Virus record (IMG/VR): IMGVR_UViG_3300032342_000062 | Span: 1 to 25,388 of that record | Origin: a virus | Direction: 5' to 3' (one strand) | DNA: 25,388 bases | Part shown: in pieces, positions 13,074-19,492 of the stretch | Layout of the letters: every line of letters begins with the position of its first letter | Position numbering within the stretch: position 1 is the stretch's first letter | Made by a program: the position numbers and the translations under genes | Notes under the pieces: generated by a model | Databases searched by the model: none | The model's input: the letters and a program-made list of their open reading frames with translations, nothing else | What the model was told of the DNA's origin: nothing

Positions 13074-13103
13074 AAAAAGGGCGTAATGGATTTTCCTTAC
13101 GCC
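13074..13103 (-). terminator. Terminator-like hairpin between replication and recombination genes
   Basis: GGCGTAA (13080-13086) pairs with TTACGCC (13097-13103), and the loop adds a GGA/TCC pair. On the minus strand CTTTTT follows; on the plus strand TTTTTTATTTT follows, so it could work both ways. It overlaps the stop of the 33-residue ORF and could attenuate transcription into bet. Confidence 0.6.
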
Positions 13104-13198
13104 TTTTTTATTTTCGCAAGCTCCAGGGCCTTACGGATCGCATCGAGAAGGGTGAGCTTCCCTTCCTTCGATTTATGCGGTCGGCAAATTACTACCAT
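13097..13198 (-). CDS. Tiny basic ORF (33 aa)
   Basis: ATG 13198 to TAA 13097 encodes 33 residues (MVVICRPHKSKEGKLTLLDA, then IRKALELAKIKKA), basic with an amphipathic C-terminal helix. AAAGGGGGTGATTTA precedes the start, which overlaps the preceding TAA (TAATG). Its last codons form one arm of a terminator-like hairpin. It may be a short nucleic-acid-binding peptide or a leader-like ORF. A longer start at 13306 would lie inside the previous gene without a signal. Confidence 0.5.
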   Translation of the reverse strand: MVVICRPHKSKEGKLTLLDAIRKALELAKIKKA

Positions 13199-14049
13199 TA
13201 AATCACCCCCTTTATTTCTGGAAGTTGAATATCTTTTAACCCTATTCCGTCGTCTCTTGAAAATTCGTGAATTCCTGGGTGGCCCAGATTTTTTATACAA
13301 TGGCATTCCGCCCCGTCCAAGTCAATTTCGACGTCGGGGCAAGCCTGACTCGATTTATTTTGAACGGCAGGAGCCCTATAGCCATTATCAAAATTATTTT
13401 TTTCCCAGGTTCGAACCGCCGCTTGCCAGGATTTCATCGGACTTTTTCCAATAAGCCACCCCTTCGATTCGTAATAATCAAAAAATTTTTGTGGATCGAC
13501 TGAATTTTTCCGCTCTATGCAATAAATTTTTATTTCTTCCACGGATGGTTTACCTTTTTGTGAATTCTGGATTGGTTTTTTAAATCGCTTATTTTTAGTA
13601 TCTACAGAATCTATAGAATCTTGTCCGGAGGTTTCCTCTTCCTTATCCTTATCCTTATCTTTGTCCTCTTCCTCTTCCTTGTCTTGGGAGGTAGCCCATA
13701 GGGTAGGACTTACCCTATCCCTTAGACTATCCAACTTTTCTTTAATGTTTTTATGAAATTTCACTTTATCTGGATTAATTTTACCGTATTGAAAAGGCAC
13801 AAAATCTTTAATAATAAGTAAGTTTTCAGATATAAAGACCCGTTCTTTGCTATTATTAAAGGCGAAAATAGCGTCTTCCAGGTCAATTTCTTCCCCAAGT
13901 TGAAATCTGGCAAGTCTCATATTTATTTGCCATTCGCCCGCCACCCCGCATTTATCACAAAGATATTTCCAAAAAAGTTTATATTCGAGTTTTAAATCTT
14001 GGAACCAGGGATCGTCCCATATTTTTGTTTCTGTAAATCTTTTTGCCAT
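13198..14049 (-). CDS. Phage replication protein (replisome organiser-like)
   Basis: This 283-residue protein has three parts. Residues ~1-120 look like a phage replication initiator N-terminal winged-helix region (WFQDLKLEYKLFWKYLCDKCGVAGEWQINMRLARFQLG). A low-complexity acidic/lysine linker follows (KDKDKDKEEE). The C-terminal segment PSVEEIKIYCIERKNSVDPQKFFDYYESKGWLIG, then MKSWQAAVRTWEK, is a well-known motif of phage DNA replication proteins. A Cys/His-containing end (CHCIKNLGHPGIH) is unusual. Its position as first gene of the leftward operon, in front of bet and the exonuclease, fits replication initiation or helicase loading. GGGGG lies seven bases upstream of ATG 14049. Confidence 0.72.
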   Translation of the reverse strand: MAKRFTETKIWDDPWFQDLKLEYKLFWKYLCDKCGVAGEWQINMRLARFQLGEEIDLEDAIFAFNNSKERVFISENLLIIKDFVPFQYGKINPDKVKFHKNIKEKLDSLRDRVSPTLWATSQDKEEEEDKDKDKDKEEETSGQDSIDSVDTKNKRFKKPIQNSQKGKPSVEEIKIYCIERKNSVDPQKFFDYYESKGWLIGKSPMKSWQAAVRTWEKNNFDNGYRAPAVQNKSSQACPDVEIDLDGAECHCIKNLGHPGIHEFSRDDGIGLKDIQLPEIKGVI

Positions 14050-14069
14050 TGAACCCCCAAAAAAGAAGG

Positions 14070-14160
14070 CCGCACCCGTCCCCGTTTCTGCTTAGGGAAA
14101 ACGGAATAAAGGGTTTTGACCCACCGAGTGCGGAAAATTAAGCGTTGGTTTTCCTAAGCA
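14070..14160 (-). promoter_or_regulatory. Structured leader (possible pseudoknot) of the replication operon
   Basis: In the minus-strand transcript TGCTTAGGAAAAC (14160-14148) pairs with GTTTTCCCTAAGCA (14102-14089). Inside that loop lie a small hairpin GGGT-CAAA-ACCC (14122-14111) and CCGCAC (14133-14128), which can pair with GTGCGG downstream of the stem (14075-14070). That would be a pseudoknot. It ends about 20 bp before the start codon at 14049. No known riboswitch class is recognised. Confidence 0.5.
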
Positions 14161-14167
14161 TGATGTT

Positions 14168-14195
14168 AAAATAATTAATTCCCCGAAAAAAGCAA
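14168..14195 (-). promoter_or_regulatory. Leftward promoter candidate for the replication operon
   Basis: Minus strand -35 TTGCTT (14190-14195), 16-bp spacer, -10 TATTTT (14168-14173). Transcription would start at the first base of the structured leader, about 14161. Confidence 0.45.
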
Positions 14196-14218
14196 GGTAA
14201 AAGTGCATTTTTATTTGT

Positions 14219-14242
14219 TTTAAAATCAAAGAGTTACAAAAT
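14219..14242 (-). promoter_or_regulatory. 24-bp shared upstream motif, copy 2
   Basis: Matches the 9811-9834 copy at 21 of 24 bases. It lies 23 bp upstream of the -35 of the leftward candidate promoter and just before the rightward promoter at 14247-14275, so one factor could control both directions. Confidence 0.5.
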
Positions 14243-14246
14243 GTAT

Positions 14247-14275
14247 TTGACAGGGGTTGTTTCCGGACGTATTTT
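14247..14275 (+). promoter_or_regulatory. Rightward sigma70-type promoter
   Basis: TTGACA (14247-14252), exactly 17 bp, TATTTT (14270-14275). Start would be near 14282, about 80 bp upstream of the ParB-like gene. Perfect -35 and spacing make it the best rightward promoter in the window. Confidence 0.65.
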
Positions 14276-14363
14276 ATTACCGTTCAATAGATACTTGATA
14301 AACATAGTCAACATTCGGCCTTATCGCCTTCACCTCATAGGGAAGAACGGCGGGAAAGAACGG

Positions 14364-14828
14364 GTGCAATTCGTGAACATAAAAAGTTTACCGATAAAAT
14401 CCCTCGTTCATCCTTCCTATAACCCCCGCCAGATTTCCGAAATTCAATTCCGCTCCCTTATGGAATCCTTGCAAAGATTCGAAGCGGTCGAGCCCGCCGT
14501 AATTAATATCCACCCTGGCCGAGAAGGAATAATTATCGGGGGCAATCAACGGGTGCGGTGTGCCGAAGCCATGGGGTGGACAGAATTCCCTTGTGTGGAA
14601 ATTGATCTTTCCCCAGAAAAAGAGCGGGAGTTAAATATTCGCTTGAATGCGAATACGGGCGAGTGGGATTTCGACGTTTTGGCCAACGAATTCGAAGTTG
14701 AGGAATTGAAAGAGTTGGGCTTTCCAGAAAGCGAATTGAAATTTTTCCCCGAAGAAAATATCTTAAAAGAAAATTCAGACAAAACAAAAAAAGAAAAAAT
14801 ATGTCCTCATTGCGGAGGAAAATTATAA
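14364..14828 (+). CDS. ParB-like N-terminal domain protein with zinc-type tail
   Basis: This 154-residue protein has the ParB/Srx fold pattern: LVHPSYNPRQISEIQFRSLMESLQRF (about residues 14-39), PAVINIH, GIIIGGNQRVRCAEAMGW (55-72), FPCVEIDLSPEKERELNIRLNANTGEWDFDVL and a CPHCGGKL end. GNQR is the conserved nucleotide-binding motif. Stand-alone ParB-like domains near phage terminases are common, and some are nucleases or linked to DNA modification. GTG 14364 is chosen with GGGA eight bases upstream. An ATG at 14241 lies in the promoter's region and is rejected. A DNA-binding or packaging-associated role is inferred. Confidence 0.75.
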   Translation: MQFVNIKSLPIKSLVHPSYNPRQISEIQFRSLMESLQRFEAVEPAVINIHPGREGIIIGGNQRVRCAEAMGWTEFPCVEIDLSPEKERELNIRLNANTGEWDFDVLANEFEVEELKELGFPESELKFFPEENILKENSDKTKKEKICPHCGGKL

Positions 14829-15043
14829 TGGTTTTTAATACGGGTTTCCATTTTAAAAAACTGCGTGAAACGGTAGGGATAAGCCTGATCTGTAATATCA
14901 ACAAAGACTCATGGGGCAACGTGCTACCGATCACGACCCTTTTCTCCCATCTGCGTCATAAAATGTACGGGAGTCGGTTGGTCAATAGTAATATTGGAGC
15001 AGGGCTATTGACGTTGTTGATAAGTTGTGGGGAAAACTACTAA
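14828..15043 (+). CDS. Doubtful ORF (71 aa) after the ParB-like gene
   Basis: The ATG at 14828 overlaps the preceding stop (TAATG) with GGAGGA upstream, so translation would be coupled. The 71-residue product (MVFNTGFHFKKLRETVGISL at the start) matches no family and its end crosses the 16-bp operator-like repeat and an inverted repeat. Composition looks unlike a conserved protein. The region may instead be non-coding control or packaging DNA. Confidence 0.25.
   Translation: MVFNTGFHFKKLRETVGISLICNINKDSWGNVLPITTLFSHLRHKMYGSRLVNSNIGAGLLTLLISCGENY
14981..15012. promoter_or_regulatory. Operator-like inverted repeat with 16-bp motif, copy 2
   Basis: GTCAATAGTAATATTG (14981-14996) is identical to 9793-9808. 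GTCAATAG (14981-14988) also forms an 8-bp inverted repeat with CTATTGAC (15005-15012). It lies 133 bp upstream of the small terminase gene. Confidence 0.5.
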
Positions 15044-15118
15044 CTCACAACGTAAGGCGTTCTATTATAAGGACGCAGGTATAAAAATCGGTGTATTTTG
15101 GAATGTTGATAACTTGTG
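15015..15118. promoter_or_regulatory. Two DnaA-box-like sites upstream of terS
   Basis: TGTTGATAA occurs at 15015-15023 and 15104-15112 (minus strand TTATCAACA, one base from the DnaA box TTATCCACA). Each is within a 14-base repeat GTTGATAA(G/C)TTGTG, 89 bp apart. The rest of this stretch shows no ORF with a good signal. A cos or pac site is possible here but not visible. Confidence 0.4.
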
Positions 15119-15144
15119 AACAACGTGTTTATGAAGTGTGAATT

Positions 15145-15585
15145 ATGAAAAAATCTAAAAAAGCCATTATCGAAGCCCTCCGTTTAAACCAGGGCTTTAT
15201 TTCCAGAACGGCCGAGATGTTGGATATGTCGCCGACGAACCTTTGCAATTATATACGCCGTGATGCGAAGCTCCAACAGGTTCGAGACGAAGTGCGGAGC
15301 AAGCTTTTAGATTTCACCGAAAATAAATTGATCGAGAAAATAAAAGAAGGCGAAGGGTGGGCGATCTGTTTCGCTCTTAAGTGCCTGGGGAAAGAACGGG
15401 GTTATGTCGAGAGGCTCGAACATACAGGCGAAGGCGGAAAAGAATTGATGCCTGCCCCCCCGCTCCAGATTGTTTTTAATGTCCTTCCCCCGCCCGAAAA
15501 TAAACTATTGAAAGCAAAAGAAACCCAGGCCGTAATTTCTGGGCCTTCCAATGGGAATGGCGGAAACGGAAACCATGCAAATTGA
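15145..15585 (+). CDS. terS: Terminase small subunit
   Basis: This 146-residue protein starts with an HTH of phage TerS type (KAIIEALRLNQGFISRTAEMLDMSPTNLCNYIRRDAKLQQ, residues ~6-45), followed by a helical region (VRDEVRSKLLDFTENKLIEKIKEGEGWAICFALKCLGKERGYVER) and a Pro/Gly/Asn-rich tail. GWAICFALKCLGKERGYVER is a hallmark in many small terminases. It recognises phage DNA and forms the packaging complex with TerL. It overlaps terL by 11 bp. No strong ribosome binding site is seen at 15145, so translation may be weak or coupled. Confidence 0.85.
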   Translation: MKKSKKAIIEALRLNQGFISRTAEMLDMSPTNLCNYIRRDAKLQQVRDEVRSKLLDFTENKLIEKIKEGEGWAICFALKCLGKERGYVERLEHTGEGGKELMPAPPLQIVFNVLPPPENKLLKAKETQAVISGPSNGNGGNGNHAN

Positions 15586-16870
15586 TATAACCGCAAAGCA
15601 AAAACTTTTCCTCGAATCGAAGAAAAGAACCGTCATTTTCCAGGCGGGAATTCAATCTGGCAAAAGCGTAGTGCTCGGTTTGCGGGCAATCAATACGGTT
15701 CTCGACGGTGAAGATTTCCTTCTGGTTTCCTTTTCCTACCCGACGCTCCGTGATGTGATGTTGAAAATTATAAAAAAGTTTCTCTTTATATATTCCGAGC
15801 AAGACCCTGGGATTCATTTTAAAATAAACGAAAGCTCCATGATCGTTACCACATTTCGGGGGAATCTCAAAGGGAATATATATCTTCGATCGGGCGACGA
15901 CCCCGATTCGCTCCGTGGTATCTTTGTTCATAAAGCGGGAATCGACGAGCCCCGCAATTTTAAAACCCGCTATATATATGATATTGTCCTGGGGCGTTTG
16001 AGCCAGAGCAAAACCCCGCAAGTATTCCTCGCCACCACATCGAAGGGGAAAAATTGGGTTTGGCAGTTGAGCCAGGATCGGGAGAACGTCGAACTTATCA
16101 CACAAAGCACCCTGGAAAACAATTTCGTGAGCGAAGAATACAAAGAAATGCTTTTGCAAAACTATACATCGAAATTCGCCCGCCAGGAAATTTTCGGGGA
16201 AATCGTCGATCTATCTTCTGGAATAATAAATTCGAATTGGTTTAAATATTGCGAATATTTCAAACCGACTGGCCATTGCGTCCGCTATTGGGATGTGGCC
16301 GTATCGACAAAAACTTCCGCCGATTATTCGGCGGGGGCCTTGCTTTCCATGCAAGACGGTAAAATTCTTATTCACGATATTCGGTGGGCGAAGCTTCCCT
16401 ACCCCGATCTTCGCCGATTAATAATTGAAACCGCCCAGAACGACGGCGTGAATTGTATCGTTGGAATCGAGGAAGCGGGGCAACAGCGTGGGTTTATCGA
16501 CGACATTTCCCAGGCCCCCGAAATGGGAAATTATGTCGTGCGGGCCGAGAAGCCGAGGGGCGATAAATACAACCGTTGCCTTCCCTGGAGTGCCAGGGCG
16601 GAACTTGGTAACATTATTCTTTGCCGTGGTGCATGGAACCAGGGCTTCGCCGACGAATGCGATTCTTTCACGCCCGACGATACGCACGACCACGACGACC
16701 GGATCGATGCGGTTTCGGGCGGATACGGAATGTTGCAAGACGGCGGATCGCTTATTTTTACAACTGCACAAATAGCCCAGGAAAAAACACAGGAAGCAAT
16801 CGACAACGATCCCACAGGCTTTGGGAGAGCTTTTCTTCCAGGCGTAAACATAAAGGATTTATTCAAATGA
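15575..16870 (+). CDS. terL: Terminase large subunit (ATPase and nuclease)
   Basis: This 431-residue protein has the packaging-motor ATPase: Walker A-like AGIQSGKS (residues 24-31), IDEP Walker B (D124, E125), ATTSKG motif III (153-158), then an RNase H-like nuclease with RYWDVAVS (D240), IVGIEEAG (E299/E300) and DDTHDHDDRIDAVSG (acidic site near 375-378). It cuts concatemers and drives DNA into the prohead. I chose ATG 15575 because GGAAACGG precedes it. ATGs at 15551 and 15557 in frame are alternatives with weaker signals. It overlaps terS by 11 bp and the next gene by 4 (ATGA). Confidence 0.92.
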   Translation: MQIDITAKQKLFLESKKRTVIFQAGIQSGKSVVLGLRAINTVLDGEDFLLVSFSYPTLRDVMLKIIKKFLFIYSEQDPGIHFKINESSMIVTTFRGNLKGNIYLRSGDDPDSLRGIFVHKAGIDEPRNFKTRYIYDIVLGRLSQSKTPQVFLATTSKGKNWVWQLSQDRENVELITQSTLENNFVSEEYKEMLLQNYTSKFARQEIFGEIVDLSSGIINSNWFKYCEYFKPTGHCVRYWDVAVSTKTSADYSAGALLSMQDGKILIHDIRWAKLPYPDLRRLIIETAQNDGVNCIVGIEEAGQQRGFIDDISQAPEMGNYVVRAEKPRGDKYNRCLPWSARAELGNIILCRGAWNQGFADECDSFTPDDTHDHDDRIDAVSGGYGMLQDGGSLIFTTAQIAQEKTQEAIDNDPTGFGRAFLPGVNIKDLFK

Positions 16871-17124
16871 CGCACACGGAAAACAAAATTCGGATTCCGC
16901 TCGATCCCGCTTTTATTAAATATATCGTAACTTTTATTCTGGCCGTCTTTGCCCTGGGCTCCGCCTGGGCGACGCTCAAATATTCAATATCGAGTTTGGA
17001 AACGAAAGTTGAAACCCAGGGTCAACAAATAGCGGAAATGAAGGGAATACAGGCGGACGTTTCGTATATTAAAGGCCAGATCGATCTTCTCGTTAAAAAA
17101 GAAAACAATCGGGGGCGTAGGTGA
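16867..17124 (+). CDS. Small membrane-anchored coiled-coil protein
   Basis: This 85-residue protein has a hydrophobic span at about residues 17-37 (FIKYIVTFILAVFALGSAWA), followed by a coiled-coil-like segment (SISSLETKVETQGQQIAEMKGIQADVSYIKGQIDLLVKKE) and a basic end. The layout resembles XhlA-like membrane-associated phage proteins, but no firm family match can be made. It lies between terL and portal, overlapping both by 4 bp (ATGA and GTGA), where a membrane protein is unusual. Possible roles are a holin-like or lysis-timing factor, or a membrane anchor for packaging or assembly. The ATG at 16867 is used rather than an upstream start inside terL. Confidence 0.65.
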   Translation: MTHTENKIRIPLDPAFIKYIVTFILAVFALGSAWATLKYSISSLETKVETQGQQIAEMKGIQADVSYIKGQIDLLVKKENNRGRR

Positions 17125-19301
17125 AAACACAACTCCAGATCGCAATCGAGCGGGAGCAATCGAATAATATTCTCGGTGGCTCAATAGAAAAAACCCAGGG
17201 AATACCGAATTTTGAACCTTCTTATTTTTACGGAACCTTCCGTATGAGTGAAGGCCAGACGCAAAGCTTCGACGAAAAAAAGCCTTATGCGGGCCATTCG
17301 TGGGTTTATATTTGCTCGCATAAAATCGCCACCGTTTTAAAAAGGATTCCGCACAAGCTTGCGAAGCGAACGGACAATACCGACAAGGAAGAACATATAT
17401 ATAAACACGAAATTCTCGATTCGCTCCGCAAGCCGAACCCCTGGCAAACCAGGACAACATTCTGGGAATCGATTGTTCTTTCCCTTATGCTTCCGACGCT
17501 CCGCTCGACAGGCGGACAGGTTTTTTTGATCCCTTCGAAATTGAACGGCGAAAAGTGCGATCTTCACAAGGGCGAAATTCCCGATCTATGGTTTCCATAC
17601 GACGACAACTGGGTTTCCCCAAAGATCGAGAACGGAGTTTTTAAAAATTGGCGTTGGCAACCGCCGAATGCAAAGACAGGCTCCGAGGAAGGGGCTCTAT
17701 ATTACGAACAAAACGAATTGATCCGCATATATAATCTTAACCCCTACGATTCGCTTCGTGGTATGGCCCCGTTCGTGCCTGTCAAGTTTGCCGTGATGCA
17801 AGATTCCGAAGCTTCGCAATTCAATTATCATTTCTTCAAAAACAATGCGACGCTTTCGGGAATTTTAACGGGCGACCAACATTTAAGCCCCGCCCAAAGG
17901 TCGGAGCTTGCGAAATCGTGGAACGAATTATATTCGGGCTCCCATAAAGCGGGCTCCGTGGCCGTCCTGGGGAATGGTTTAAAATTCCAGGAAGTAACCC
18001 GCTCCCACCTCGATATGCAATTCTCGGAAATGAAGGCGATCAATAAAGACGAAGTGGTGGCCGCTTACGGTTTGAACGAGCTTGCCTTCGCTCAACTGAA
18101 ATCGATTCCCTATACGAATGTTGTCGAGGGCGTTAAAATGCTTTGGTATGATACCTATTTGCCCGTCCAGGACAATATTCTCGAAGCCATAAACACGCAA
18201 TGGGTGGAATATATCGACCCTTCGCTCTTGCTCGAATCCGATCTTTCCGAAATCCAGGCGTTGAAAGCCGATCTTGAACAAAGAACACGCATTGCCGCAC
18301 AAATGATAACAGCAATGCAAATACCTACCGCCGAAGCGGTGCGAATTGTTGGTATAGACGTAAATGTGGATGATTACCCGTGGATGAAAGAGAAACCGAT
18401 TATCGGGAACCCTGCTTTGCCTGGCATGGAGCCCGCCGCTCCGAAGGAAGAATCGAAGATGGTTAAAAAATCATGTTGCGGGGCCAGTGGTGAAAAAAAA
18501 GAAATCGACGAAAAGCATACCCAAAGAAACGCCGTTATCGCCGACAGTTTTTGCAAAATGGTTCTCGATCCTGGAGAACGGAGAATGCAAAAAATGTTCG
18601 TCCGCCTTTTTTCCGATCAAAGAAACGAAATGTTGGACAAGGTAGATACCTGGGCGAAAACAAAAAAGGCAATCGAGAAAATCACCGAAACTCCGTCTCC
18701 CGAAATTTTCCTTTTCGATCTTAAACAGGCGAACGAAGAAACCATTTCTCAATATAAGCCCCAGGTTAAAAATCAAATGAACCGTGTCGCCACCGCCCTT
18801 AAAGAAGAACTCCCGAACGGTTTGGTATCCTGGAGCGTAACCGACGAATCCACCCAGGCTTTCGTTGCCCTTCGGCGGGAAATTGTAGAAGGAATAAACA
18901 CCACGAATTTTGACCTTGCCAGAGATGAAATCGAACAGGCAATTTCCGAAGCTTTCGACGAGGGCCTTACGGTGCAAGAAACGGCGAAGCGTATTAAGGA
19001 TTCCGTTTTCGACGCAACCCAGGTTCGGATAAATAACGCCGTTACCATTGCCCGAACAGAAATCGGTTCGGTTACACAAATGACCCGCCTGGAAGCTTTT
19101 AAGGCGGAAGAAATCGAGTGGTGGGAATGGATCACGGCCAGAGATAACGACGTTCGGGAGTCGCACATGATCGACGGAGAAATTCAAGAGGTCGGGAAAT
19201 CTTTTTCGAATGGCCTAAAAATGCCGCTCGATCCGGACGGCGACGCAGAGGACGTAATTAATTGCAGATGTGTAACCGTGTATTCTAACAAGGGCGAATA
19301 A
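17121..19301 (+). CDS. Portal protein fused to MuF-like head protein
   Basis: This 726-residue protein has an HK97-type portal in the first ~430 residues (YAGHSWVYICSHKIATVLKRIPHKL..., LRSTGGQVFLIPSK, YNLNPYDSLRGMAPFVPVKFA, HFFKNNATLSGILTGDQHLSPAQ, VVAAYGLNELAFAQLKS, then a linker). The C-terminal ~270 residues match SPP1 gp7/MuF-type head morphogenesis proteins, ending with ITARDNDVRESHMIDG, GLKMPLDPDGDAEDVINCRCVTVY, the usual signature. In many phages these are two neighbouring genes. Here they are one frame with no stop between. Portal forms the DNA channel, and MuF is a minor protein packed inside. GTG 17121 is used, with GGGGGCG upstream and a 4-bp overlap with the preceding gene. Confidence 0.88.
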   Translation: MKTQLQIAIEREQSNNILGGSIEKTQGIPNFEPSYFYGTFRMSEGQTQSFDEKKPYAGHSWVYICSHKIATVLKRIPHKLAKRTDNTDKEEHIYKHEILDSLRKPNPWQTRTTFWESIVLSLMLPTLRSTGGQVFLIPSKLNGEKCDLHKGEIPDLWFPYDDNWVSPKIENGVFKNWRWQPPNAKTGSEEGALYYEQNELIRIYNLNPYDSLRGMAPFVPVKFAVMQDSEASQFNYHFFKNNATLSGILTGDQHLSPAQRSELAKSWNELYSGSHKAGSVAVLGNGLKFQEVTRSHLDMQFSEMKAINKDEVVAAYGLNELAFAQLKSIPYTNVVEGVKMLWYDTYLPVQDNILEAINTQWVEYIDPSLLLESDLSEIQALKADLEQRTRIAAQMITAMQIPTAEAVRIVGIDVNVDDYPWMKEKPIIGNPALPGMEPAAPKEESKMVKKSCCGASGEKKEIDEKHTQRNAVIADSFCKMVLDPGERRMQKMFVRLFSDQRNEMLDKVDTWAKTKKAIEKITETPSPEIFLFDLKQANEETISQYKPQVKNQMNRVATALKEELPNGLVSWSVTDESTQAFVALRREIVEGINTTNFDLARDEIEQAISEAFDEGLTVQETAKRIKDSVFDATQVRINNAVTIARTEIGSVTQMTRLEAFKAEEIEWWEWITARDNDVRESHMIDGEIQEVGKSFSNGLKMPLDPDGDAEDVINCRCVTVYSNKGE

Positions 19302-19315
19302 AAAAAGGGGGCGTT

Positions 19316-19489
19316 ATGGAAAAAATTAATCTGGCCGAATACGAGTGGCGAATTGCACAAGGGAATTTTGGAAATGTTCTTTTGCTTTGCAGAAAAGAAA
19401 AACTCTTTGAGAAAAGGATCGCTCCGAACGGGGCGATTTCTACGTCCTATGCAAACAAAAGAACACTTCCAGAATTCACAAAAAGGTAA
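19316..19489 (+). CDS. Small hypothetical protein (57 aa)
   Basis: ATG 19316 to TAA 19487-19489 encodes 57 residues, with AAAAAGGGGGCG before it. The sequence (MEKINLAEYEWRIAQGNFGN first) has a compact beta-like centre (NVLLLCRKEKLFEKRIAPNG) and a polar end. No family is recognised. It lies 14 bp after the portal gene and 3 bp before the protease gene, so it is in the head operon. It may be a small head or assembly factor. Confidence 0.55.
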   Translation: MEKINLAEYEWRIAQGNFGNVLLLCRKEKLFEKRIAPNGAISTSYANKRTLPEFTKR

Positions 19490-19492
19490 ACC

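Noticed and set aside
14241-14363. ATG at 14241 as start of the ParB-like gene
   Set aside because: It lies in front of the -35 of the promoter at 14247-14275, so the transcript would not include it. Conserved similarity starts later.
14828-15043. The 71-residue ORF as a confident gene
   Set aside because: Coupled start looks good, but the product is unlike any family and the frame crosses control repeats. Listed only at low confidence.
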